Shown piece after piece: positions 46,052 through 56,399 of a stretch of 64,000 bases of DNA (position 1 is its first letter; every line of letters begins with the position of its first letter). Location: the NCBI RefSeq assembly GCF_027921745.1, contig NC_079238.1, positions 930,001 to 994,000 on the forward strand. Reading direction: 5' to 3'. This stretch comes from Schizosaccharomyces osmophilus (taxonomy: Eukaryota; Ascomycota; Schizosaccharomycetes; Schizosaccharomycetales; Schizosaccharomycetaceae). The notes under the pieces are model-generated. The model worked only from the letters and a program-made list of their open reading frames with translations, did not search any database and was not told where the DNA came from. The position numbers and the translations under genes are program-made.

Positions 46052-46388
46052 ACCCCATTATAATGTTGATTTGTAGCAATGTTAGAAGCATCCGTATAAT
46101 AATCTTTTATTACTTACTTTATTATAGCATCTGTGCCCCCAATCACAAGTTTTTGGTTTAACTTTATTTTGAAAGATAGCTTTTGTACTGTTTAATAGTG
46201 TTTTATTTTTTATTTCGTTCCTTCTAATCTGTAATTTGTGAAAATCTCGTATTTCAAGTGTATTCCACTTTGTGTAAATCGAGAGTGTTTTTGATTGTAC
46301 AAAAGACTCATTATCAACTAGTTTTTACTTTTTTAGCTCGTATATAAATGTTGCTAGTAACTGTGAACCAAACTTTATAATAATTGGG
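46052..46388. other. Intergenic region ilv5 / mrm1
   Basis: A spacer of 337 bp, AT-rich; 3' region of ilv5 and promoter of mrm1. Nothing else recognised. Confidence 0.45.
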
Positions 46389-47510
46389 ATGTCAATGTCC
46401 ATTTGCCAGTTGGGTACTTTCACAAAGACCTTAAAACACTCGTCTTTTCTTTTGCAGCCTCATGTTTTCTTTTTGAGAAGTAAGTCTACTTTCCAAAGAC
46501 CTATTGTACATGATTATATATATGGTGATCATCCGGTAAAGAATGCTCTTCAGGCCGGAAAACGAAGCTTTGATTGTTTATTTGCTCAATCCTCGAAGCA
46601 GCTAAGTGAATACCAAATGCTATTGAATGCATTAAAGCTGAATGTTCCTTGTCGCCTTTCCAACAAACATGAACTGAATGAATTGACGGATTCACGTCCT
46701 CACAACGTGTGTACTTATTCTGCTTTTTGAGTTTAAATCCTCTGTATTGGTAATCCTCAACTAACTGTTTTTACAGGGCATCGTTTTAAAGGCTTCAACG
46801 TTGGAACCTCCAATCATATCTGAGATCGACAATGTAGCACAGGCACATCTTTTGAGTTCATCCGCTGAAAAGGAAGTTCCTTCACTTGATGCAACCTTAC
46901 AGCCATCTCCTCCTTTGTATATTTATTGTGACGGTATATCAGACCCACAAAATTTGGGTGCCATAATTCGAAGTTCTGTAAGCTATTTCTTCTCGTTACG
47001 TTAAAGCTAACAAGTATCAGTATTTTCTAGGTGTCCAGGGAATTCTTTTGTCGAAAAAGCACAACTCAGTTTTATCACCGGTCGTCAGTAAAGCATCTGC
47101 TGGTGCGCTAGAGTTGATGAATATCTACCGGATTCAAAATCCTATTCAGTTTTTAAAAGACTGTAGTCTAAAAAATTGGAAAGTGTTTGCTACTGCCCCA
47201 ATGGGAAGCATGTCAAATGCAAATCAAACTTCCCTGCTTACTATGCCTGAGAGCCTGGCAGCGAAGCCAAAGATCGTTGTTTTTGGAGGAGAACGTATGT
47301 CTTTCATTGATTTCTATGAATAAATGCTAATGAAACTTTTTAGATGGATTAAGGACAAATATGATTAGACAATGCGAATACGTTATAACACTGCCATATG
47401 GAGATCAATATGTAGACTCGTTGAACGTTTCTGTCGCTGCAGGGATCATTTTACATTCTCTGAAAGATTACTCCTTAAAAATTACAGAAAACAATGAATC
47501 GAAACTTTAA
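46389..47510 (+). CDS. mrm1: Mitochondrial large rRNA 2'-O-ribose methyltransferase (SpoU), 4 exons
   Basis: Exons 46389-46706, 46777-46977, 47021-47294 and 47344-47510 join in frame to 319 aa. Joining them rebuilds the three SpoU motifs: motif 1 'DPQNLGAIIRSSYFLGVQGI', motif 2 'IVVFGGEHGLRTNMIR' and motif 3 'LPYGDQYVDSLNVSVAAGII'. The N-terminal substrate-binding domain contains 'VHDYIYGDHPVKNAL', and the first 35 residues are presequence-like. In yeast, Mrm1 methylates a guanosine in the peptidyl-transferase region of the mitochondrial large rRNA. For intron 2, the TATCAG acceptor is chosen over the next TTCTAG because only the former keeps 'YFLGVQGILLS' in frame. It ends about 140 bp from the convergent arp1. 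Confidence 0.88.
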
Positions 47511-47652
47511 CGGGCATTTGATTGGAACCTGACAGAAAAATAGACGAAAATGTTAAGATTAAGATTATTTAAATAAGATGTATAATATGTAAAGACCGAA
47601 TGTTTAATCCATTTTATGTAGTTCATAGTTTTAAGTCGTTGTAATATGGAAG

Positions 47653-48968
47653 TTATTTAAATATACAATAGGGATCTGATTTATATGTTTCAGATGTGAC
47701 TTGTATGTTTGAGAACGTGCTTAAGCTTGCCAAGATGGACGCACCTGTCCATGCTGCGTATCTTCGCTCTTGTGGAGTGTATATTTTGACGCAATTACGA
47801 ACATCTCCAGACCCTTGGAGTTCTTTCAAAAGTCTGTCTCCGAAGCCATTCAGCAATGTACATCCACCAGAGAGCACAATGTTATTGAGAAGGTCTTTAC
47901 GTAAATCAAGATCACTTCGCATAACGGCTTGTACAATTTGATGCTGAATACCGCCGTTTTCATAGCCAATGAGTTCGGGACGAAACAGCAATTCAGGAGC
48001 ACGAAAACATTCGGAACCTAGTTTTAGAGTTTGACCATCAGGAAGTGTAAACTGCCGTAGCTTTGTATTAAAGGAAGAGTTTGTTTTTTCCTCTGTTTGA
48101 AAGTTTGGCGAAATATAACAGCAAGCTTCCTTGATTTCACGAACGATTTCTGTTTCGGCAGATGTTACAAAGCGATAGCCTAGTTGTCGAAGCTGAAGCT
48201 GTAAGTAGTCGGTGATATCTTTACCGCCATAGTCATCGCGCTGGGCACTCGAGAGAACAAAGCCATCGAAGACCGGGACGGTATGTGTTAAGCCTTCTCC
48301 TACTTCTACCACTAGACCCGTCGTACGTGCGGTTGCGTATAAAGCGAGAACAGGCTGCAGGGAAAAGTTGAGTGCTGGGACGTTAAAAGTTTCAAAAAAA
48401 ATCTCAGCCATTCTCTCTTTATTTTTTGCATTATTGAACGGGGGTTCTGCTAATAGCACTGGATGATCTTCGGGTAGAGTTTGAAGTTCATTTGAATAAA
48501 CCCAAGACCAAATTTTTTCCATATCACACCAGTTTTTTACGAGACCACGCTGAACAGGGTATTCAAGTTTTAACAATCCTCGAAGCTCCTGCACTTTGGA
48601 ACCAATATACGTATCTTGCTGGAGGTGACTAGGCATTACACGCGTATGCTTTGTCCTTCCGATGCTGCAATTGCATGTTAGAAGGCAACATGACCTAAAA
48701 AAAAAAATAAATAAAAATAAAAATAAAAAAAAAAGACGTACACGTTAGAAAAAAGGCATTGGGGAACGTCGTCTCCCGAAAATCCTGCTTTGAGGAATCC
48801 TGATCCCTATAATGAATTGTTAATACGACGTTCGTTAGATATTGCTTGTTGGAAATCCAATGTTCCATACATTGTCAATGCAAACTGTCTGATTGGTAAG
48901 TCTATGTCGTTGTTAGCATGCAATTGTGAAAAAGCTTTAAGTCGTTTGGTAACGTACGCTTCTTCCAT
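47653..48968 (-). CDS. arp1: Actin-related protein Arp1 (centractin, dynactin filament), 4 exons
   Basis: Exons 48968-48958 (11 nt), 48901-48871 (31 nt), 48806-48742 (65 nt) and 48664-47653 join to 372 aa: 'MEEALTNQTVCIDNGSG' followed by 'FLKAGFSGDDVPQCLFSNV' and 'IGRTKHTRVMPSHLQQD'. This restores the actin phosphate-1 loop 'DNGSG', which the long exon alone lacks. Introns carry CTAAC or TTAAC branch sites before AG, and donors are GTACGT, GTATGG and GTACGT. The phosphate-2 loop region ('LVVEVGEGLTHTVPVFDGF') and the adenosine loop ('IVLSGGCTLLNGFGDRL') are present. Arp1 polymerises into the short filament of dynactin, which tethers dynein. Intron 3 contains a long A/T homopolymer tract. Two MCB-type motifs lie upstream. 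Confidence 0.92.
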
Positions 48969-50107
48969 CTTGTCTTCTTTTTTTACGTATGGAAATGGGT
49001 AAGAAAAGACGCGTCAAACGGTATATTCGATAGAAATGTGACAAACGTTTCACTTGACAAGGCGAAGAGAAACAAAAGTCTTACCAAAGGGAATTGGCGC
49101 GTTTGATTTCCAAGTTAGAAACCAGAACGTTATTTTTGTGCGAAAAGGAAAAGAAAAACGCGTGTTTCGTTGGAAGAACGTCGAGTCGTTGTGAAGCAAT
49201 TGGGTAGAGGGAGTAGGTAAGAAAAGCAAAAAGGAAGAGTAAGGAATCAGTGCACATCGACTAAAAAGAAAGGTTTCATGAGAGAATTCCAGCACTTCTT
49301 GTACAATAAGGAATTTACGAAAAGAAACGGGTACGGTGGAACTATACAATTCGAATTTTAATATTTTACACTCTGAATGAACTTGAATGAAATTAGGAAG
49401 GAAATAGATAAATTAAAAAGTATCAAATTACAAAACAAAGATGAATTTCATGATGGACAATAAAAGTTCTTCAAACCATCTACTGCAACTTTGCAATGGA
49501 ATGGTCATGCTTTCAGAAGCGAAACAAGAAAAGCCAGGTTAGAGAGTGTAACCGTAAAAAAAAAACATTTTATGAGCCAGAATGGGCACTCGTAGATGGA
49601 AGTAGGTCCGCGACCATACGATATCAAATCATAGGATTATTACTTTTCATAAACAAAATGTCAAAAGAATACTGTAACCAAAAGTGAAAAAATAAAAAAA
49701 AAAAAAATGAAAAAGAAAGAGGTTATACGACCGACTATGTGATCAACACAAATATTTGATATGCGAAATGTTAGCCTCCAATCCAGGCAAATAAGAAAGA
49801 ACAACACGCAAAAGTAGAAAAGATGCTTTTTTTGTATGTTTCTAATTTCATAGCACCACGAATAATACTAAAGAAAATTCCTCCTTGTGTACAAACGCAT
49901 GTACATGGTTTTTTGTTTTATAAGGTCCTCATTCTCGTTTGCTCATTTTCTTCAACAGTACATAAAAGCGATATTCACAGAGACTGTCTGTGTCTCCGAG
50001 GGATTGTACAACGTTCTAGTTGAGCCTTGGTTTCTGAGTTCCCTTTGCTAACAGAAAAGGGAGGGGTGGGAAATCAACAGACATCTCAATTTTGAAGAGA
50101 AATCATT
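48969..50107. other. 1.1-kb intergenic region, arp1 promoter and sro1 3' region
   Basis: Holds two ACGCGT motifs near arp1. The remaining short frames lack features. A-rich stretches occur at 49556-49566 and 49685-49710. Confidence 0.45.
49008..49015. promoter_or_regulatory. MCB-type motif (GACGCGTC) before arp1
   Basis: An exact palindromic MBF-like core 40 bp before the arp1 ATG; a second ACGCGT lies at 49158-49163. Matches are exact; use in the cell cycle is inferred. Confidence 0.4.
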
Positions 50108-50404
50108 TTATGCTTGCCATTCTGCAGAGTCATTTTTGATTTGCTCGGAACCCCAATTGGGGCTGTTGAGATCATCACGAGCGTCTTGAACGTACATGGC
50201 ATATTCAGTGGGTTGTTCCAAATTGGAAATGGCCGATTCGGACTCGTATCGTTTCTCAGTTGCTACGGAAGGATCCATACGTTGAGCAGTTTGAGTTGAG
50301 AAAAGACATTGGCGTTGGAATCCTATGGCAGGTTTCACAGAGTAACGGCGCATAGAAGCACCAACGTTTCGAGTAAGAATTCTTGCAACGTTGTTATAGT
50401 TCAT
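50108..50404 (-). CDS. sro1: Small, probably mitochondrial protein at the sro1 position
   Basis: 98 aa, ATG at 50404. The N-terminus 'NNVARILTRNVGASMRRYSV' is Arg-rich, lacks acidic residues and would form an amphipathic helix, as in a mitochondrial targeting sequence. The rest is acidic ('MYVQDARDDLNSPNWGSEQI') with no domain recognised. The place between arp1 and cdc23, and the strand, match the S. pombe stress-responsive orphan gene recalled as sro1 (SPBC1347.11). The symbol is therefore by synteny only. A TTACGTAA palindrome about 640 bp upstream is a possible bZIP site. Confidence 0.65.
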   Translation of the reverse strand: MNYNNVARILTRNVGASMRRYSVKPAIGFQRQCLFSTQTAQRMDPSVATEKRYESESAISNLEQPTEYAMYVQDARDDLNSPNWGSEQIKNDSAEWQA

Positions 50405-51043
50405 TAGATAACAAATGGTCCTTAATAGAATTCAAGAGTCGATAGAAAATAAAAATAAAAATAAAAATAAAAAGTATTAAAAAATTCCAATCAACGAACC
50501 TGGCTGGTTTGAAGGTTTTGCAAACTTTTTCCCTCTTATATATAGCAAAATATAAAATAAAATTTAAAACCGAGACTTAAGAATAATAACAAAATAGGGT
50601 GAAAAATCACTCGATATCCTGGACGATGAGATTCGGTTTTCGAGAAATCAGTGATAATCTTTATGATTGTTTGTTAATCAACACAGAAAACAGATAATCC
50701 AAGGAAGGTGTGTTCAACTCAAAATCCTTAAAATCCTTTGAAGTTCTTTCTTTCTTTCCTTAGAACAAGAAAAGGAACTTGCGCAAGTCCTGAAAAGTGC
50801 TTAAAAGATAATTTAATGTTCAATTCGTATACCTTTTCAACATAGCTGCCGAGAGCCATATATATATGTGAATATTCCATCAATATCGCATGTTCAAATC
50901 AACACAACAGTGACGCCAATGCTGACAAGTCTGATGACCGATAAAAATTAGCCGCCTTCTCTTCTCTATTTTTTTTCCAAAAAAATGCGCCGACTAACGT
51001 AAAGCACTTTGCTCATTAAGCGAAGCGTCGGAAGGCGAAAATT

Positions 51044-51051
51044 TTACGTAA
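51044..51051. promoter_or_regulatory. TTACGTAA palindrome, Pap1/bZIP-like site
   Basis: An exact 8-bp palindrome of the kind bound by the fission yeast oxidative-stress factor Pap1. It lies upstream of the sro1-position gene. Single 8-mers occur by chance, so confidence is low. Confidence 0.3.
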
Positions 51052-51213
51052 ACGTAACACTGATATTTAAGTGAAAGAAAGCGATTTGGAAAAAATACTT
51101 CTTTACCACTCATGAGAGAAATTCGGACTTTGAACTTTTGTTTTAGAAACTTTTTTCAAATTAAACTCCGGTGATTTGGTCTAGCGAAAGAAATTTAGAC
51201 CCAGCCATATGAA

Positions 51214-51226
51214 GTAAACAAACAAT
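51214..51226 (+). promoter_or_regulatory. FLEX/Mei4-type motif, full match
   Basis: GTAAACAAACAAT matches the forkhead (Mei4) FLEX consensus GTAAACAAACA. It lies in the sro1-cdc23 spacer. Confidence 0.45.
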
Positions 51227-51391
51227 GTAATAATGTCAATGTATGTCAATATATGCCAATGAAATAAAAAAGAAAAAGAAAATAAACATCAAAACAACGA
51301 ACCCTATTATGAAAACAATGCTGTCTTCGTGACACTGGGAATCGATCGGAATGGGAAATGGCTGGAACAAGCTGCAACTGATTCACACCCG

Positions 51392-53293
51392 TTAAGTGAC
51401 AATCTCCAAATCATCGTCTTCATCACTTTCGGTAAATTCGTACCGAAATTGGGTGTTTTTCAAATCCAAGGTGCGTGTAGAAGAGCCTTGGGTCTTGGAA
51501 TCGACGTTGTTTGGCAAGGTAGGATCAAACCCAATTCTTCGTAAACTTCGAGGGGAAAAAATTCTTTGTGCCATTGCATGCGATGAACTAGTTGGATTTG
51601 GAATTGGATTTCCTTGCTCCGATTGTTTCGGATCTCTTTTCTCTCTCGGCAAATTCCATGTCTTCAATCCCTCTCGTTCCGATTTCGACGTTTCAAACGA
51701 CGGAAGCTGCATCTTGGGATTCGACTTGACCGAAAGGTCTCTCCAGTCTTTCTGCTTGCTCTTTCCCGTATCGTCTTGGCCTCCCTTCACGAGGAGGCGG
51801 TGCCGACCCGCAGGCGTGGACGATCCATGGATAGCAGATAATTGCGAGGGTTCGAAAGAATTCGTTGCTGAATTCCTTGCTTGTAGTTTCAAATACTGAT
51901 GTCCCAAAGTGAGAGCAGGCGTATAGGCCGTATCGTTACTCCTAGAGGAATGCGAGGTAGACGAGGAGGATGCATCCGGCAAGGAGGATCGTTTCATAGT
52001 CAATCGTTGTAAAACCTCTCGTTCCAGCTCTGCTTTTGCTTGTTGTTTTTTGTATCGCTCTTTTCGATCCCTTTCCTGTTGAACTGCGTCTTCCGCATCG
52101 TAAAGACCTATTGCCAAGTTGGGTACCGCAGAATATTTTTCTCCCGCATAATATCCTTGGAATCCTTGACCACGAAGACGCTTTTCACGTCGTGCTCGTG
52201 GCTCATGCATGACCGTCGTGGTCGAACCAAATTCTGTTCGTCGCGACATCGTCCTTTGCACCGTCATGTCCACATGAAATTCACACACTTCTGACGATCG
52301 ATTGTCTAACCAATGCTTGCAAAGCTCTCCATTTTTCTTGCGGCTTTGACAATAGCCCAAATGCTTTGATTTCCCAATTTCCAATAGCACGTCGTAATCC
52401 GAATCCAGTTTTAACGAAAACTTTCCAGTGTCTGGGTTTTTCGGCTTAAGTATATCTGGACACAGCAAGGCAACAACCGTCCCCGGCTGTACTTTCCAGT
52501 ACCGCTCAAACGCTTTGCCAAACAGAAAGACCTCCATCTGCCACTTCAAATCCGTAAGCGTAAGCATGCAGTATTTACTTTTGTGAACAGTTTCTCGTGT
52601 GCCTGTATTGTAAGCCACAATCCCCATTACTACAAAGCTATCAACATCCGGTTGTTCAAATTTAGGAGGTACTATGAGTTTTAACAGTTGACGAATAAGA
52701 TATACATAACATCCTTGCAAGTTCTCCTTAACGTCTCCATCACTCATGTAGCGTACCATAATGACTTGGCGAGAATATGGCTCAATTTCGTTGCAAGGCA
52801 TCGGATACTTTGGTTCTTTGGAACTCTTTGTTTCCAAAATATTTGCCTTCCGCTGGAACGAAGTTTTTCTATTTTTTGCTGCTTGTTTCTTTCTCTCGTC
52901 CTTTTTCTTGTCACCATCTCGAGCTTCTGCTAGCCGCGCATGAAAAGGTTTGACAGCTGTTTCACCTTGCTTTCTTCCCAAGGAAATATCTTTCCCTGTC
53001 TTTCCTTTATCAATTCCCAACAAAAGTCGTTTCGGGCTCTTCATTTTGGACGGTGAGCTCACTGTAAGAACCCGAACAGGCTCAGGGGAACGAGGCACTT
53101 GAACCGCTACTTGTTTTCCTTCCTCATCAGTAGCTACTTTTCGCTTTTTTTGTCTTAGCTCTTCCATTCTTTTCTGGACCTCTAATAATTGAACTTGCAA
53201 TTGTTTTTCCTCCTCTGTCAACTCTTCCTTTCCTGAACTACCGTTCATATCGTCCAACCTAGAGTGCTCTGGTTTTTGATTTGATTCCGACAT
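51392..53293 (-). CDS. cdc23: Replication initiation factor Mcm10 (Cdc23)
   Basis: 633 aa from the ATG at 53293 ('MSESNQKPEH'); two upstream codons lack an ATG. An N-terminal coiled coil ('EEKQLQVQLLEVQKRMEELR') precedes the Mcm10 core at about residues 170-360. The core is an OB-fold ('VVMGIVAYNTGTRET', 'TLTDLKWQMEVFLFGKAF') followed by a zinc finger in 'LGYCQSRKKNGELCKHWLD' with the later Cys/His in 'SEVCEFHVD' (CCCH). The C-terminal half is basic and disordered, and acidic at the very end. Mcm10 activates the loaded MCM2-7 helicase and helps recruit Pol alpha. It is the last gene of the conserved block in this window. Confidence 0.93.
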   Translation of the reverse strand: MSESNQKPEHSRLDDMNGSSGKEELTEEEKQLQVQLLEVQKRMEELRQKKRKVATDEEGKQVAVQVPRSPEPVRVLTVSSPSKMKSPKRLLLGIDKGKTGKDISLGRKQGETAVKPFHARLAEARDGDKKKDERKKQAAKNRKTSFQRKANILETKSSKEPKYPMPCNEIEPYSRQVIMVRYMSDGDVKENLQGCYVYLIRQLLKLIVPPKFEQPDVDSFVVMGIVAYNTGTRETVHKSKYCMLTLTDLKWQMEVFLFGKAFERYWKVQPGTVVALLCPDILKPKNPDTGKFSLKLDSDYDVLLEIGKSKHLGYCQSRKKNGELCKHWLDNRSSEVCEFHVDMTVQRTMSRRTEFGSTTTVMHEPRARREKRLRGQGFQGYYAGEKYSAVPNLAIGLYDAEDAVQQERDRKERYKKQQAKAELEREVLQRLTMKRSSLPDASSSSTSHSSRSNDTAYTPALTLGHQYLKLQARNSATNSFEPSQLSAIHGSSTPAGRHRLLVKGGQDDTGKSKQKDWRDLSVKSNPKMQLPSFETSKSEREGLKTWNLPREKRDPKQSEQGNPIPNPTSSSHAMAQRIFSPRSLRRIGFDPTLPNNVDSKTQGSSTRTLDLKNTQFRYEFTESDEDDDLEIVT

Positions 53294-53752
53294 ATCCAAG
53301 AAAATTAAATGAACACTTGGTAAAGAAGTTTATAAATAATAGAAAGTCGTATTCAATAATAGCTTGTCTTTTTATAAACCGAATGAAATCTTCAAAACTT
53401 GCATCAAAACATAAGCATCCTTCTCTATATTTAGTTTTCCTTTCCAACAAGCAGATTCACGGTAAAAGATACTTTGGTTCAATTTCACCTTGTAAATCCA
53501 CCTATTTACGCTTCGTTTATGATCACCGACAAACACGCTCAAGAGAAGGAATACAGACCTATTATTCTCAGAAACACGTTTCCTGGTTAAGTGTAAATTT
53601 TAAACAGCATAAAATGCTAAACTTTTCGCTTTTTTTAGTGTATATTCGATGTAAACAAAGGGTATAGCCAGACCTTGTAGAAAGGATAACGAGATGAAGT
53701 GGATGCTTGTTGATATTGCTAACAACAAATGGTAAGCCAATTTCGTTAAAAT

Positions 53753-53763
53753 GTAAACAAACG
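53753..53763 (+). promoter_or_regulatory. FLEX-like motif 1
   Basis: GTAAACAAACG, preceded by AAAAT: 10 of 11 bases of the Mei4 FLEX consensus. The same 16-base context recurs at 54366-54381. Confidence 0.4.
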
Positions 53764-54370
53764 GTTGAGATTGTCGTAGCTTTTAACAATGCTGGATATT
53801 CTTCCGTTCTCTTTTCATGAAGAGGCTAGCAATATTGTTTTCTAAAAAGGATGTCAGAAATGATGTTGCATTTGCAAACTTATGTATCAAAGGATGATGA
53901 TGTATGAAAGAAACCACTAGAAATGATTGCTAGTCGTTGAGCGTTCGCGATTACATTGAAATCTTGTTTCCTAATGAGTAAAGCTGTTCATTACTGTGAC
54001 TACCAAGGTTTTCCAAAAAGATCATTACAAACAAATGAAAAGTGCTAATTTTTTTTCATTGCAATCAAACCGTGGCTTTCACATTTTTCATTAGCAAAGT
54101 AGGCCACAAAGCAAGAAAAAAAAATATTTTTCTCTATCAATAATTCAATCAACTCTCTTACCTCTGAAGAGAATTGTAATTTCAATTATTTGTTTGGCAG
54201 TTTTAATTAAGGCATTTCAATAAAGCCAGTCATGAGGGAACAACGAATTTTCGCTCAGGAATCCAGGTTTTTTAGTAAATTGAATTTTTTTATGTGAAAT
54301 GCTAAAAAAAGCTCCTATTTTCTCATAGGAGAAGTCTCATAAGAAGAGAATCTGCTTTGTTTATAAAAAT

Positions 54371-54381
54371 GTAAACAAACG
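54371..54381 (+). promoter_or_regulatory. FLEX-like motif 2
   Basis: GTAAACAAACG again in an AAAAT context, about 620 bp from the first copy. Meiotic forkhead binding is inferred from the motif only. Confidence 0.4.
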
Positions 54382-55597
54382 CAAATATACTAAGGTGTTA
54401 CTTATCATTGTGACTCAACACTGCGTAAGCGATGCGAAATATATTGCAGAAACAAACTTCTTCTTTCTTCATTTCTAGCAGTCGGATGGGATTTATCTTG
54501 CTTTTGGAGGAGTTGTAAAATGGATTGACTTGTAGTCGAATCCTATTTCAATTGATATTCGCATTTCATCGTCATTTGGGAGGTTTGCGTATAGAAGAAA
54601 ACTAGAATCGTTCAATTCTTTCGCTCTTGAAACTATACAAGTCCTGTTGGAATGTAAAAAAGAGACAAGTTGGGCTTTACGTACAGCAGTTCCAACGTTT
54701 CCTATGCTGATCTCGAGAAGGGACTTTCTTTATGCACGCCAGAGGCATAAAACAAGCAGCCCAATTCAGGTTCTTTTAAGCAGCAAAGAGAAACGATGTT
54801 TTTCCGTATAATTTCCTTGCAGTATTTATTCAGTTTTCTTTCGAGTGGTCTTGGAAAGTTATTCAGCGGTACTGGAAAAGGGGTAGAATTATTAGTTTAT
54901 AGAGTTGGTTTACTTATTGCGATTGGAATTTAAAATTATTTTTGATGTATGGTATTGCTTCCTTTTTATCCTTTATCCTTCTTAGTTTAATAGCTGTGAG
55001 CTCACCTGAAAACACGTATTAATGGCATACTTCCGAGCTATCAGCAAAACGACAATGCATTGGATCTTGCACCGCCTACTACGAACGAAGGAATAGAGAC
55101 GCAAGCAATAATACTAGTCAAACTTGGTTCCGCTCATTTGTCTTCTGTTCTCTAGTTTGTTTGGACTCTTTCGCTAATGCTGATCGCAATCGATATGGAT
55201 TGCTTTAATAAACCATCATTTATATTCCTTTTTTTATCTATTTCAAATCCAGTCGGAAATAGCTTGAAACTAAGAAACAACTTTGTATTAATATGAATTG
55301 ATGACTGCAATCGAAAGGCATGCGTTTTAATTTCTCATTTTTAAGGCATTGAGTTGGTATGACCGCGGAAATCGAAAACGAAAGACTTACTGCAGCTAAT
55401 CTATTAGTTATTATAAATATTGTTGCTGAAATGTTTACCAAAAAATTGTAATTTCATTACATTCACATTAGGTCCCTTTTTTTTGCTTCCTGTTACTTGT
55501 CGAGGAACGTCTCACAAAAAGGGAAATGAGAAAAGCATTTCCAAGCATGAATTTACGTTCAACATATCAAAAAATAAATAAAGAGAAAAAAAATGAA

Positions 55598-55728
55598 AAG
55601 CCTACAGCACCCTGGATTCCCATGTTGTCTCCAATCGTAGTACTAACGAGGCGAGGCCCTCAGACGTTTTCACTTAACTGCAGTGATCGGACGGGAACTG
55701 GTGTTTTCACCTAGGTGTGGCCGTAGAC
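55598..55728 (-). rRNA. 5S rRNA-like copy with two small insertions
   Basis: The minus strand begins GTCTACGGCCACACCTAGG and ends GCTGTAGGCTT, matching fission yeast 5S rRNA over its length. It is 131 nt instead of about 120. Compared with the copy at 60158-60277 it has a 6-nt insertion after CAGTTAAG and a tandem duplication of CCTCG. Both lie in the middle of the gene, in or beside the internal promoter, so this copy may be a pseudogene. A T-rich tract follows the 3' end. Its 5' flank resembles that of the second copy. Confidence 0.85.
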
Positions 55729-55965
55729 ATTGATTCGCTTTGTAAAAGCAATAAGAGCAATTCGTCTTGTTGTAGTTGATGGTCTTTAGCGTTGTGTGTT
55801 GGCCTGATGTCCTTTAAAATCCAATTCTACTCAGCTCTACCTTTGGTTATTTTTCAGGGCTGAATGAAAAATGCTTTGTTCAATTACAAAATTGATAAAG
55901 TGCAACACTTGGGATGAAAACAAACTGTTTTTCCCTTCTCTATTGATTCACGTTGTGCTAGGCCA
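55729..55965. repeat. Duplicated 5S upstream flank, copy 1
   Basis: Shares patches in the same order with 60278-60470: a 'GATCCAATTC..CTCAG'-like block, an 'AATGCTTT' block, and TCTATTGATTCAC followed by TTGTG. The similarity fades beyond about 240 bp. It marks an old duplication that carried the 5S gene with its flank. Confidence 0.6.
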
Positions 55966-56399
55966 CCACCACCTAGGAAAGCTGGACTAATAAAGTTGGA
56001 ATATGCGAGAACACTCGTTACTCTTTATCATACAAAAGAGGAATAAATGATTTTTCTAGAGATATCGAGAATGACGAGTGAAGCTGTAGTAAACAAAAGA
56101 ATTCAAGGAATAAAAAAGCAGAAAATGGCATTTTCTTATTCAGATTGAAAAGAAAGAACTAAAACATGACGTGAGAGATGAATAAACTACACGGAACTTC
56201 GAGGAATCCCCAAGTGGTGGCAAGCTGGCCATGCCAGCAGCATCTAGAAAGTACTAGGGCTCTTAAGAAATGTTTGACCCATCGTTGTGTTCAGGTATAA
56301 ATAGGAGTGAAGTAGGGTCGATTCGACAACATTGACAAAAGAAGAACAAGAGTTAATTTTATAGTTTATTTTCAAGTGTGAAAACAAGCGCTATTTACA
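55966..56399. other. hsp16 promoter region
   Basis: TATAAATA at 56296-56303 lies about 100 bp before the ATG. A TGACGT core (Atf1/Pcr1 half-site) is at 56167-56172. CTAGAAA at 56244 is a partial heat-shock unit; no complete three-unit heat-shock element was identified by eye. Confidence 0.5.

Larger units (their letters stand above)
50405..51391. other. Intergenic region sro1 promoter / cdc23 3' end
   Basis: Almost 1 kb without a gene. Contains AAAAT-type repeats at 50441-50474, a TTACGTAA palindrome and a full FLEX-type motif. Confidence 0.5.
53294..55597. other. 2.3-kb gene-poor transition region with FLEX-like motifs
   Basis: Conserved gene order stops here. Frames such as 53281-53667 and 55238-55441 have no recognisable features. 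Two identical 11-mers GTAAACAAACG occur at 53753 and 54371, and a shorter GTAAACAAAG at 53651. No coding remnant could be supported. Confidence 0.5.

Noticed and set aside
48790-49002. Plus-strand 70-codon frame opposite the arp1 5' end
   Set aside because: It overlaps the small arp1 exons on the other strand, whose spliced product matches Arp1 convincingly.
53382-53667. 95-codon frame divergent from cdc23 ('MKSSKLASKHKHPS')
   Set aside because: No recognisable domain and placed in the likely cdc23 promoter; could be a small lineage-specific gene but nothing in the sequence supports it.
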